Origin: Paragorgia papillata
Lineage: Eukaryota > Cnidaria > Anthozoa > Scleralcyonacea > Coralliidae
Direction: 5' to 3'
DNA length: 64,000 nt
NCBI GenBank assembly: GCA_035771165.1
Contig: JAWNZC010000446.1
Coordinates: 558,001 to 622,000 of the forward strand
Shown: one piece after another, positions 44,105 through 55,441 of the stretch
Layout: each line of letters opens with the position of its first letter
How positions within the stretch are numbered: the stretch's first letter is position 1
The notes under the pieces: generated by a model
The model's database searches: none
The model's input: the letters and a program-made list of their open reading frames with translations, nothing else
What the model was told of the DNA's origin: nothing
Translations under genes and position numbers: made by a program

Positions 44105-47100
44105 CATCCTCGTACCCAGGGTCTTATCTCCGCCCACCGCCTGCCTCCTCCACAGGCCCTATTGCATCATGGACAGGACACACTGTTTAGAGGGCCTGCC
44201 AGATCCTGTAAACAAAATGGTGACCGATCCCATTATGCACAGCGAGACTAGGTGATAGTTTTGAGAGGGCCTGCAAATTTTTTCCGGCCGCTGTTCGACA
44301 AACGTACGTCCAAGTTCTTTAAACACTGTGACCCACCAGGAAATTCGGTCTAAACTTTCTTACAGATCATGACAATGAAGAAACCAGTATGTTTTAGAAT
44401 TACCGACCTTCTGCCAATAATATTTTTAGCGACAAAAAGGAATTGAAGGGGAAAATATCTGCCGAACAAAAGCAAATTCGACGGTCAGGAAAGTAACAGG
44501 TTTTTCGTATAGTTTTTTGGTTTATTTAGCTATCGAAGACTGTCAACTGACCAAGAGTTAATGAGATTTAATTTTGTTAAATTGTAGGCTATAGTGTAGC
44601 GTAATTCAAGTTTCAGTTGTTGTGGAATTGTGGAAACCGAAAAAGTATAAACCAAACACCAAAGAGTCTCTGGGTAGACTAAATAAGGGGCTGTTTACAT
44701 GTTAGGCGGGACGGGACGTTTGCCGGGATCTCACCATGCATGTATATCTCTCTTATTTATCCCATTCCGTTTATATGGAAAGATGTTTGCCGGGACGTTT
44801 TTCATCCCAGTTCGCTCACCCGGGATCCCGGCAAATCCAAGACAATTTTTCTCATGTAAACACTTTGTCCCGCTTTGCGGGACGATATTATGCTGACTTT
44901 GCAACATTTGTCATGTGATGCAAAAACAAAAATGCCTAGTCGTTTGCCACTCCGAACGTTTTCTCAAGAAATAATCCACTGTAGAAGCTATCAAATATAC
45001 CGGAAGAAAGATAATTCATCTGGCTACAAAATACGTACAGTTTATCCGACCAAATAGCTTAGTTTTCTTAAAAAAAGCGAAATACCGAACATGTCCAAAT
45101 AATAGCGGCCGCTATTTTGAAATTATTTTTCGTATGTATTATAATCTGTCTTCTCCGAATGTTTTCTTGAGAAATAAACCACTGTAGAAGCTATCAAATA
45201 TACTGTAAGAAAGATAATTCATCTGGCTACAAGATACGTACAGTTTATCCGACCAAATAGCTTAGTTTCCCTAAAAAAAAGCGAAATACCGAACATGTCC
45301 AACACGAACTAGAGATGCTTGTTGAACGTCCCGGGTGGTAGAACTCATGTAAACCCGGGATGAAAAACGTCCCGTCCCGCCTCCCATATAAACAGCCCCT
45401 AAAGTGTATTTTCGTTGATTATTCCGGCCGAAAGTTGACAAAGTTCAACCGTAATTGCTTTCTTCAACAATTCCTGCATTTTAAAGCTAGGATTCGTATG
45501 TAATAAGTCTTCAATGGCCTTCAAAATCTTCGGATATAGCCATGGCTATTAATAATGGTAGTTAATTATGCAAATTTATTCCGTGCCAAGTTTTGCCAAA
45601 TTTTTTACAGGATCTTGCAGGCCCTAAATTCGGCGTGTGTGTCCTGTCCATGATGCAATAGGGCCTGTGGAGGAGGCAGGCGGTGGGCCAACCTCGTCCC
45701 CAGGGCCATTTGTGGGGGCTGGGCCAAGATGGCGGCTAAGAACAAATAGCCCTGGCACAGGCTGAGCTATCACCACATCTGATTGGTCGAGATAACATTG
45801 GATGTTTTAGGTATTCTGATTGGTGGAAACAAGGCGGGTGGCAGGCTAACTCGCGGGCATTTTAATTATAGGGCTCAAATTATATTAAATAAGTGATACC
45901 AGAATTGCCGGCTGTTAAAAACAACTTCAAAATGAATGAAAATGTGAGGAAAGCTGGCGAAACACCCGTAAAAACGTCGGAAGAATATGTAATGATGGGT
46001 CGTGTCATCTCTGTGCCCTGGCTGCCATACAACGAAGTCCATGGGACGGCAATTTAGAGTGTTTTCTAAATCGGGCGAACAAAAGACTGCGATAGGAAAG
46101 TACACCACAGGGCAGAATTTCCGTGTTTGGCCATTGAGAAGCAGGCTTTTTTTAAACAAGAATTCTCGACTAAACGAAGCCTAAATGTTTATCAAAACGC
46201 TGAATTGAATCCACTGAAAACTCACGAAAACAAGGCGGCCCCGGCCAGACAACGGCAATCCAGTTTCTTGCGAACTTGGTACAACGGTGAAGCAAATGAT
46301 AAATACTAAGCATTTACAGATATTTATTAAAAGTGTATTTATTTTAATAATTCGACAATGTATTTGGAAATGAATGTTTTGATTGTTTTCAGTTTGGGTC
46401 AGTCAAGCTGAAGTGCTGAACTAAATATTCAGAAAAAATTGAGCCTGACTAGGCGCGATAAACTTAGTGAAGACTGGGTCCGAGTAAAAAATGAGTCAAA
46501 ATATGGCTCATTTTTTGCAGCCTGTGCCAGGGCCATTTGTTCCCGCCATTTTGTTTTTGGCCGCCATCTTGGCCCAGCCCCCACAAATGGCCCTGGGGAC
46601 GAGGTTGGCGGTGGGCCTGCCTCCTCCACAGGCCCTATTGCATCATGGACAGGACACACACGCCGAATTTAGGGCCTGCAAGATCCTGTAAAAAATTTGG
46701 CAAAACTTGGCACGGAATAAATTTGCATAATTAACTACCATTATTAATAGCCATGGCTATATCCGAAGATTTTGAAGGCCATTGAAGACTTATTACATAC
46801 GAATCCTAGCTTTAAAATGCAGGAATTGTTGAAGAAAGCAATTACGGTTGAACTTTGTCAACTTTCGGCCGGAATAATCAACGAAAATACACTTTAGGGG
46901 CTGTTTATATGGGAGGCGCGACGGGACGTTTTTCATCCCGGGTTTACATGAGTTCTACCACCTGGGACGTTCAACAAGCATCTCTAGTTCGTGTTGGACA
47001 TGTTCGGTATTTCGCTTTTTTTAGGGAAACTAAGCTATTTGGTCGGATAAACTGTACGTATCTTGTAGCCAGATGAATTATCTTTCTTACAGTATATTTG

Positions 47101-49500
47101 ATAGCTTCTACAGTGGTTTATTTCTCAAGAAAACATTCGGAGAAGACAGATTATAATACATACGAAAAATAATTTCAAAATAGCGGCCGCTATTATTTGG
47201 ACATGTTCGGTATTTCGCTTTTTTTAAGAAAACTAAGCTATTTGGTCGGATAAACTGTACGTATTTTGTAGCCAGATGAATTATCTTTCTTCCGGTATAT
47301 TTGATAGCTTCTACAGTGGATTATTTCTTGAGAAAACGTTCGGAGTGGCAAACGACTAGGCATTTTTGTTTTTGCATCACATGACAAAACTATACGAAAA
47401 TAAACCAAAAAACTATACGAAAAACCTGTTACTTTCCTGACCGTCGAATTTGCTTTTGTTCGGCAGATATTTTCCCCTTCAATTCCTTTTTGTCGCTAAA
47501 AATATTATTGGCAGAAGGTCGGTAATTCTAAAACATACTAGTTTCTTCATTGTCATGATCTGTAAGAAAGTTTAGACCGAATTTCCTGGTGGGTCACAGT
47601 GTTTAAAGAACTTGGACGTACGTTTGTCGAACAGCGGCCGGAAAAAATTTGCAGGCCCTCTCAAAACTATCGCCTCTAGGACCTAGTCTCGCTGTGCATA
47701 ATGGGATCGGTCACCATTTTGTTTACAGGATCTGGCAGGCCCTCTAAACAGTGTGTCCTGTCCATGATGCAATAGGGCCTGTGGAGGAGGCAGGCCCACC
47801 GCTGCGAAAAGACCCTGGTTGGGGCTGGTCACGTGTTTCGAGGGCAAAAATATAACTTACTGGGGGTGGGTTATTTAGAAACGTGGCTAAACTGAAAACG
47901 AAAAGACAATGTTTTTATAATGGATTTATTTTATTCTGACAAGACAAGGTGTACGTTTTATAACTGTCAAGAAAGCCAGACTCAGAGTGCATGCCCAAAT
48001 CGATGTTTATTTACGTCAGTTTCCTCAGTGTTGTGCGATGATGTAAACTGTATGTAGAAACAGAAGTCGCCGTCCTGAACTTGAAGGCCCCTATGTCTCG
48101 ATTGGCTTTTTGAAATAGTTAAATACGTGTAAATCTCTTCGGTTGATTAGCGCCTTGGGTTTTATTCGTCGAAGTCTACCCGAATACACCGCCAATTTTT
48201 TGTTAGTCGCTTGTGTCCCGCCGCTTTGCCTTTGTTGTTTTTTATGTGCCAACTGTCAATGTTTTCAAGCGTTTCGTTGCGCGCGTCTGACTGTTTGCGT
48301 TTATACGAAACGGTTGCCTAAGAAACAAAGACAATATCAGTAAACTACATGAACATTTATAGAATACATGATCAAGGTGATATTTAAAGGTATAAATACA
48401 AATGTGCCTGAGTTGTTTAAGGAGTCTGAACGGCGAAGTAAACATATTTATTAAAATATATTGAACTCAGTTGAACGGTGGTCATGCCATAATTTGGATC
48501 TTTCGGAATTTAACGTTTATAACGAAGTATTTTCCATAATTTAGGAAACATAGAACGGTATAACATTCGCGCTGCGGATTCAGTGGTGAGTTTTGGCTGT
48601 AATTCTGTATTAAATACAGTGACAAGAAAAACATTGAACAAGCAAAAAGTAAAATGTTAACAATAGTAAGTAAAACGCGATACTGATAGGTAGACAACTT
48701 TAGTGAAATTGAGGTTAGCAATTAACAGTTGACAACATGAGCTTGTGGCTCCTTTTATGAATTATGATGAATGTTATTAAATAAGGTTGGCTCAGTTTAA
48801 AAATCAGCAATATAGTTCAAGTATATAAGTGCACACCAGCCCGCCGCTGCACGTTACCAAACAGCATGAAATTGTTGTATGCGATGTAGAAATTAAAGAA
48901 ATAGTAAATGTAATGAACTAACCTCTTGGAATTTCTAAAGCACAGAATAAGAATGTAAAGCCTTGTTGACAGCTGCAGAAATGCAGTGGGATAATTTCCA
49001 CACTTTCTTTCGAATGGAGGTTCAAACGATTGTCAACCAAAAGAATTTGTGAATTTCGCATAGTCTTGATTCAGTTGATTGTAAGGAAATTTAAATCCGC
49101 TTACTGTAAAATTTAAAATCCTCAGGCTGCTAATATCAGATCGCTGATGAGTGATGAGTGATGACTGTAGAAATCCATTCGAAGAATACAGAATCTCGCT
49201 GCTCGTCGGATTGAACGACGGAAGGCTTTTGTAGAAGTTCAGAATTGTAATTCAATAATACCAGATTGTTATCCATGGAGTGTTTAATTTGCGTAATGAG
49301 CTTTCCTCGATATTCAGAGCTTGATATTGTAAATATTCTTGATTCGAGGTACTGCGACAAATTTTCAAAACAACCACCCGACCCTGACAAGAAAAGTTTT
49401 GTTATCTCCCATATTCTGGGAGACACGTGACCAGCCCCAACCAGGGTCTTTTCGCAGCGGTGGGCGGGGGAGCGGAGATAAGACCCTGGGTAGGAGAATG
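44105..49500. mobile_element. MULE-like fold-back element F with 9-bp target duplication, interrupted by other elements
   Basis: Termini CATCCTCGTACCCAGGGTCT and, inverted, CATTCTCCTACCCAGGGTCT. Flanked by CCCGAGAGG on both sides (44096-44104 and 49501-49509), a 9-bp duplication as made by Mutator-like transposases. Its left terminal repeat is split at GCCCACCGC by the composite at 44141-47793; the complete right terminal repeat (49425-49500) shows the uninterrupted order. The inner part 47,840-49,420 has no recognised gene. Confidence 0.75.
44141..47793. mobile_element. Palindromic composite of two inverted X elements around a Y element
   Basis: X1 (44141-45679) and X2 (46617-47793) are inverted copies, each bounded by CTGCCTCCTCCACAGGCCC ends; X1 has about 380 extra bases near 44,530-44,920. 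Between them Y (45689-46607) has its own ends CAACCTCGTCCCCAGGGCC. The 9-mer GCCCACCGC flanks the composite (44132-44140 and 47794-47802) and its reverse complement GCGGTGGGC flanks Y (45680-45688 and 46608-46616). Y contains a 42-codon ATG frame at 45931 (ETPVKTSEEYVMMGRVISVP) of unknown origin. Repeated 9-bp duplications point to the Mutator/fold-back superfamily. Confidence 0.75.
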
Positions 49501-49984
49501 CCCGAGAGGCTGCAGACCCCGAGGGGTTTATTTGGATAAAAGCCATTTTTAGTAGTTTATAGGAAATCCATGCAAGAAACCTGGATCTTCAACATCAGCA
49601 ACAAAAACGTTTGGGAGCACTTCTTGGGAACCGAGGTCCAGTAATATCTTTCCATATTCGTGGGTCTCTACTTCAGTGCCGCCCATCCCCCATAAATATT
49701 TGCAGGCATATCCTTCCTGAAGCCTGAAGAGAAAACTGCTGTCCCATTGACATTTCTATGTACGCTTTGGTCGACAGAACAGTTTTTTAACTGCTCCGGG
49801 ATCTATACTATGTTATTCGATGTGACTCAATATAATCAGGAATACACAGTTGACAGGCGCTCATGTTGGTCTTGTAGTATTGGGTGGGTCATATTGCGAA
49901 GCTTTGGCTTCTTTGTGTGGGCCCCGATTAAATAGATCAGACGTCCCCGCGGGCATCTTGGGCCGTCTTCGTCTCGTCTCCCTA

Positions 49985-50530
49985 CGATGGTTTAGTTCTA
50001 GAGGCGTTCTGAGGGCATTCCCAACGATAATGGCCATCCCGGCTTTTGCATCTCCAGCATTCTGTCAGTGTCGATCGAGCTACGGTGTTCACCCAACTAG
50101 TTAGTATAGGTGAACGACCAGGAGGAAGCAGTCCAGAAAGACTGAAGTACGACAATCCAATGCCTATAACAAGCTCTTGCAACAAACGTTGACTTTCTTG
50201 TTAATTGCCGTGTCACTTGCTGTTGCGGATTCTCAGCTAGCTATATCTTCCTGCACAAATATTCTATCTGGGAACTGGTGTAGTTTCGCGTAGGGCTCGT
50301 TGGCCTATAGCTTGAACCCTCTTCGATGCATGCATGGTTCTCGTTCTCAATGATTTGCCGGCGCCGACCTGTTTACCCTCGCCTCCAGCGTCGTCAATGG
50401 TGTGTAGTGCTTGAAGTTCACAGGTCATGAATAATGCGTCGTCTAAGGTTTTGGGTTTGTTGACACGAAGACGAAAACAATCTTCTTTGCAATAAAGGGC
50501 GTCGATAAAGTGTTGAATCGCAGACCTTTA
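49985..50530 (-). mobile_element. Degraded Gypsy-like gag fragment
   Basis: The minus strand encodes AIQHFIDALYCKEDCFRLRV then NKPKTLDDALFMTCELQAL (50,400-50,530), a pattern of Gypsy gag capsid C-terminal regions, and further on a zinc-knuckle-like CWRCKSRDGHYRWECPQN (about 50,000-50,060, spacing C-x2-C-x5-H-x4-C). A stop lies between them. No protease, reverse transcriptase or LTR seen. Confidence 0.5.
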
Positions 50531-50999
50531 TTCAATATGAGAGGGAAGGTAAAAAGGTATACTAAATCATAGACCCTAGAGTCTATGTTTAAATCGACCA
50601 TTGAGCGTATATGTCAATTAGTTACTACGCATACACTCTGTAGACTCTCATTGGGCTGTTGTCGTCGACTTTGCAATCGAACTTGGTACAATTGGAGCTG
50701 TTTAACCACCAAATCTCAGCTTCAATCTATCCACTAATCTATCTTAGGGTAATAAAGACAATCTCCATGCAGCTGAACTTTCTATGCGTCTCCTTGAAGA
50801 CCGGTAGCTAAAAAAGCAGCACAATCTTTGTGCGCCCCATGCAGTCGTTGAGAGCAGCACATACTGGGACCCATCATAATCTTGGGGAATCTTAACAGGT
50901 TGTTTTAAGACTTTAAAAATGCCGGCGTTGTAGTGGTTTGTGTTTGTCTGTGTCGTTTGTTTTCTTTTCAAACAATGTGTGTTCGTGTTAGCGGGGACG

Positions 51000-51003
<4 letters not shown>

Positions 51004-51073
<70 letters not shown>

Positions 51074-51215
51074 TGTATTTCACCGATGCTGTCCCACATG
51101 CGGTTGTCACCGACGATCGCATGTGTATAAGTAATTGATGAAATTCATTCAGATTGTTCCATTCCAAGCTACACTGATGAGCTGTTGTACAGCGAAACAC
51201 CGTGTCTGTAGATTG

Positions 51216-51276
<61 letters not shown>
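51004..51276. repeat. Two long (AT)n microsatellites
   Basis: About 33 units at 51004-51071 and about 27 units at 51221-51276, less than 200 bases apart and just upstream of the first Ser/Thr exon. Confidence 0.98.
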
Positions 51277-51277
<1 letters not shown>

Positions 51278-51468
51278 TCAGTATAGTATATATATTATAT
51301 ATATAATTATATATATATAGTAGAAACGTAGGAGCTCATAATCTAATTATTAAATAGTCATTAGTAATGACATAACGAATTGCCGACTATATTTCGCCAG
51401 CTAGACTATCTTTTATGCCCACGCCGCTGTATACTTAAAGTTAGCTTTGTATATAACTTTAGTTCTAG

Positions 51469-51546
51469 GAGCGGCCAACAGCCAAGTAAGCTCCACAATC
51501 CAAGCCACACCGACAACGTCGATTCCTCAAACTTTGAGCCATGAAG
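51469..51546 (+). CDS. Ser/Thr-rich exon 1, receptor gene 2
   Basis: 78 bases, phase 1-1 (acceptor AGTTCTAG, donor GTTTGT). It encodes AANSQVSSTIQATPTTSIPQ then TLSHE, a mucin-like linker likely to be O-glycosylated. The exon at 55334 repeats the same sequence in longer form. Confidence 0.6.
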
Positions 51547-51605
51547 GTTTGTTACTTGAAGTTTTTAAAATAGAATAGTATATATTGCATTTTTTTTACA
51601 ATTTA

Positions 51606-52280
51606 AGGTGGCTCCATACAATTTCTTGAAGAATGGAAAATACAAGTTTGAGGGTCCAAAACACGTGCATAAACAATTCGGAAAAGAACTAAATGTTATG
51701 CATAGTTAAAAAGTCTGACAATCAAAAACTGTTGCCAAATAAATAGCAACATTTGTTGCTATGACAACAATGACGTTTCAAAATGGCTGCCAATTACACT
51801 TCAAACTAATTTAATTCGAAAAAAACTTTGGTGACTTCCAATTTTTTTTTCATTAAAACTTTTCTTGAAGTATGAGTAATCAATAGGCCAATTTAAAAAA
51901 AATTCTGTAGAACGAATAATTTTTTTTCGGAAAAATCATGTTTGTTAATGTTTAAAAAATTTAGATCTACAGAATTTTTTTTAAATCGACCTATTGATTA
52001 CTCATACTTCAAGAAAAGTTTTAATAAAAAAAAATTGGGGGTTACCAAAGTTTTTTTCGCATTAAATTAGTTTGAAGGGTAATTGGCAGCCATTTTGAAA
52101 CGTCATTGTTGTCATAGCAACAACTGTTGCTATTTATTCGGTAACAGTTTTTGATTGTCAAACCTTTTAACTATGCATAACATCATTTAGTTTTATTCTT
52201 TTTCCGAATTGTTTATGCATGTGTTTTGGACTCTCAAACTTGTATTTTCCATTTTTCAAGAAACTGTTTGGAGCCACCTT
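51606..52280. mobile_element. Fold-back MITE, almost a complete palindrome
   Basis: 675 bases, with ends AAGGTGGCTCCA and TGGAGCCACCTT. The two arms of about 335 bases pair over their full length (for example AATGGCTGCCAATTAC with GTAATTGGCAGCCATT, and GTTGCTATGACAACAATGAC with its complement). Non-coding. A TTAA or TTTAA target is possible but the ends are themselves palindromic, so the duplication is unclear. Confidence 0.88.
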
Positions 52281-52320
52281 AAAAAGAAAAAAACTCATAT
52301 ACTTGTCGTATAAACGCAAT

Positions 52321-53236
52321 ATCCCGGTAGAGCGGGATGAAGTTTACTGAACTGCAATGCTTGTAACTTTCAATATTACGGTCAGGATTTCATCCAAACG
52401 GTCATGCAGGTCTAGAGATAAAACACTGAATAAAAGTGAAATAAGGTCTAAATACATAGTAAGAATAGACTTTTTTAATAGGTCTGGCGTCAGCAGCCCT
52501 ATGACGTAGTTTGCGGATGAAGGGAAATCCTGGGCGGCCATCTTGTTTGTTATTGTTTTAAAGGTCAAGAAAGAAAGCTCCGAAAATGGTAAGTTTTACC
52601 ATACTCTCTTAGTTAAAGATGAAAATACTTTATATGTTTATCATAGCTTATATTGTCTTGGTTGACTTTTCAATTCTGACATTGGTTTACTCATAAATTC
52701 GTACATTCACCAACGTACGATCTTTGCTGACACCTGTTGTTTACAACTCTGTGCTACAAAAAAAACTCGTTTCCTGTCCTCATTTCTCAAATTATCTAGT
52801 CTAATCACCGTGTATGTGCTGTACCAAGATGCAAATCCTCAGCAAAATCCATCAATCCGTGCACTAACCGATTGGATACGATACGAAGAAACGATAGTTT
52901 TTTTTGTAGCACAGAGTTGTAAACAAAGATCGTACGTCGGTGAATGTACGAATTTGTGAGTAAACCAATGTCAGAATTAAAAAGTCAACCAAGACAATAT
53001 AAGCTATGATAAACATATAAAGTATTTTCATCTTTAACTAAAGAGAGTTTGGTAAAACTTACCATTTTCGGAGCTTTCTTTCTTGACCTTTAAAACAATA
53101 ACAAACAAGATGGCCGCCCGGGATTTCCCTTTATCCGCAAACTACGTCATAGGGCTGCTGACGCCAGACTTATTAAAAAGGTCTAAATTCCCGCGCTTTT
53201 TGACCTGGGATGAAATTCATCCCGGTATACCGGGAT
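52321..53236. mobile_element. Fold-back element carrying a THAP-like exon
   Basis: Ends ATCCCGGTAGAGCGGGATGA and the inverted ATCCCGGTATACCGGGATGA. Long arms (about 52,470-52,770 and 52,890-53,185) are nearly perfect complements and each includes a GCGGCCATCTTGTTTGTTATTG segment. In the left arm an ATG (52586) is followed at once by GTAAGT; an acceptor TATCTAG precedes 52800, from where the frame reads SNHRVCAVPRCKSSAKSINP, like the start of a THAP zinc finger. It stops at about 52,920. Confidence 0.6.
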
Positions 53237-53439
53237 CATATTAACAGGCCCTTCGTTGAGTTTTTCGTCTTGTAAACATCAATTACTTTATTTTGACCGA
53301 GTGCATGTAGTGATAGCCTTGGTTCTAGTCTGTGCGCATTGCATGGTTGGTCTCTTTGTGTGACTAGCTAAGGTCAGCAAGCTGTCAGTCATTCTTTCAA
53401 CGAGTTCACCTGCCCGCAAGCATAAAATAAGGAGCTATA

Positions 53440-54503
53440 TTAAAGTGTCTATGAAATGAAAATTTGACCCTAACGTTTTAGCTCTATTTGAAAGAACTAT
53501 TAAAATGATGAAGAATGGCGTTCACACTTTTGCGATATCTCTTTCCGTTCACGAGTTATTCACATTACTTATTCACTAATGGCCTGATGACGTCACTAGT
53601 TGGACACAGCATTATAATAAATCAGAAAATCACGTATAACTTAAACATTATTCAACCAAATCACTTGAAACTTTGTACATGGACACATTTGATAAATCTA
53701 AACTACGTGGCACAAATTATTATGTTGCTATGGCAACACACTAGTTTCCAGGTTCCATTTACCTAACAATCAAATTATCGGTTTTTGATATAAACACCGA
53801 CCTATTTGATGGAAAACTTATATTTTCTATTGCCAATATCTTATAAAATGCAATTGACTTAGCCAAAAACGAAAAAAAGTTAATTGACATGGCAGAAAAT
53901 GAAGAATGTCTTTCTTGCAACAGAAGAGCCTGGAAACTAATGTGTTGCCATAGCAACATAATAATTTGTGCCACGCAGTGAGCTCTATATATAACTGGAG
54001 TGATATCTGCTGTCCATTCACCGGACAAAGATTGAAGTCAAACATGGCGGACATGTAGGCCTTAAAGTACGTATAGTTCCAGTCTAGATCTCCTACGCGG
54101 TCTTTTGACTGGATATTGACCAGACCGCGTAGAAGACTGGAACTGTACGTACTTTAGGCCCAAAAGGATCGCGGGCTCTGATTGCCACAAAGATATCACT
54201 CCAGTTATATATAGAGCTCACTGGAGTTTAGATTTATCAAGCGTGTCGATGTACAAAGTGTCAAGTGATATGATTTAGTTGAATAATGTTTAAGTTATAC
54301 GTGATTTTCTGATTTGCATGTTATAATGCTGTAATGCTGTGTCCAACTAGTGACGTCATCAGGCCATTAGAAAAAATGAATCAAGACTCGAGAATGGAAA
54401 GAGATATCGAAAACGTGTGAACGCCATTCTTCATCATTTTAATAGTTCTTTCAAATAGAGCTAAAAACATTATGGCCAAATTTTCATTTCATAAACACTT
54501 TAA
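53440..54503. mobile_element. Large fold-back element, TTAAAGTG termini
   Basis: Starts TTAAAGTGTCTATGAAATGA and ends with the complement (TCATTTCATAAACACTTTAA). The arms of about 300 bases pair (CACTAGTTGGACACAGCATT on both). A second inner inverted pair (about 53,925-53,975) and a hairpin of about 100 bases (54057-54159, AGGCCTTAAAGTACGT arm) lie inside. The terminus also occurs at 10419, so this is a family in the genome. Non-coding. Confidence 0.8.
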
Positions 54504-54795
54504 GTTTGTCCTATAGCCATGCAAAATTCGCCGACCTCAGAAGCTGTATAAAAAGCCAGAACAGAGGACCACTCGAAACTGCATGGTAACAGCAGAACTT
54601 TGACTGAGTACGAGTACTATAGAACATAGTCAACCTATCTTTATTATTGTTGTCTTGCTTCGATTAAATATTTTGTCTACCTCGCAAACGTCGTGTTCTT
54701 GAACGAAAAACCTAAATATTAGTAACAACTATATATTGTAAATTTGAGCCAAAATTCTGATTAAATTATTATATACTGTATGTAGTATAGATATA

Positions 54796-55246
54796 GTGTG
54801 GTGCGAAGTGTCATTTTTTTGAGTTGACTGTCTAGATGTCAAACTATCAGAAAATGATGGGGTTCAAATTTTCGACCTCTTGACATACCGCAGGGGGGGT
54901 TGAGAGCTCGAAAAATTGGAACTGCATTTTTTGATAGTGGACGCCTAGTCAACTTAAAAAAACTGAAGAAAGAAACAAAAATCAACTTTAGCATGCAAAT
55001 CCTACGAAAGCTGTTTTGATGACAAGTCACACCACACTATTTGGGCTAGGATCAGGGTCAGGAAAGGTCTTCAACTCACTCCTTTTAGCCATGTCTCAGA
55101 CCCATCGACCCCCCTGTATATCGAAAGGTCGAAAATTTGAACCCCATAATTTTCGGATATAGTTTGACATCTAGTCAATACAAAAAAGAAAAAAATATCA
55201 ACTTTAAGACGAAAATCCTACGGCCGGATTACACTTTATACCGCAC
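54796..55246. mobile_element. MITE (TAGTGTGGTG ends) with adjoining partial copy
   Basis: 54796-55042 has ends ATAGTGTGGTGCGAAGTGTC and GACAAGTCACACCACACTAT. The following 55,080-55,246 repeats its inner part (TTTGACATCTAGTCAA, AATCCTACG) and ends TACCGCACTA. Non-coding. Confidence 0.65.
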
Positions 55247-55333
55247 TAATATGTTGACATAACGCATTGTCAACAAATTATCAAGCTATATTTCATATGA
55301 CGTGCATGTCTTAAGCACAACGCTGTTTTCTAG

Positions 55334-55441
55334 GAGCAGCCAGCAGTCAAGCAAACGCTGTAATTCAAGCCACACCGGCAACGACAACGTCGATTCCTCA
55401 AACGTCGAGCCAGGGAACTCCTACAACAACTTCATCACCAG
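55334..55441 (+). CDS. Ser/Thr-rich exon 2, receptor gene 2
   Basis: 108 bases, phase 1-1 (acceptor TTTTCTAG, donor GTTTGT). It encodes AASSQANAVIQATPATTTSI then PQTSSQGTPTTTSSP. It shares ATPxTTSIPQT and its splice contexts with the exon at 51469, so the two are exon duplicates with a length difference of ten codons. A glycosylated stalk near the N terminus is the likely role. Confidence 0.62.

Larger units (their letters stand above)
42531..51468 (+). other. Large first intron of receptor gene 2, filled with fold-back elements
   Basis: Nothing recognised from 42.5 to 44.1 kb. A nest of fold-back elements fills 44105-49500. A degraded gag lies at about 49,985-50,530 (minus). Two long (AT)n tracts lie at 51004-51071 and 51221-51276. 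Confidence 0.5.

Noticed and set aside
44699..47076. Several 60-80-residue frames in the fold-back arms
   Set aside because: They occur in mirrored positions in the inverted arms and are non-coding repeat sequence.
49136..49546. 136-residue minus-strand frame
   Set aside because: Its N-terminal third is the terminal repeat of fold-back element F and the remainder has no domain; not supported as a gene.
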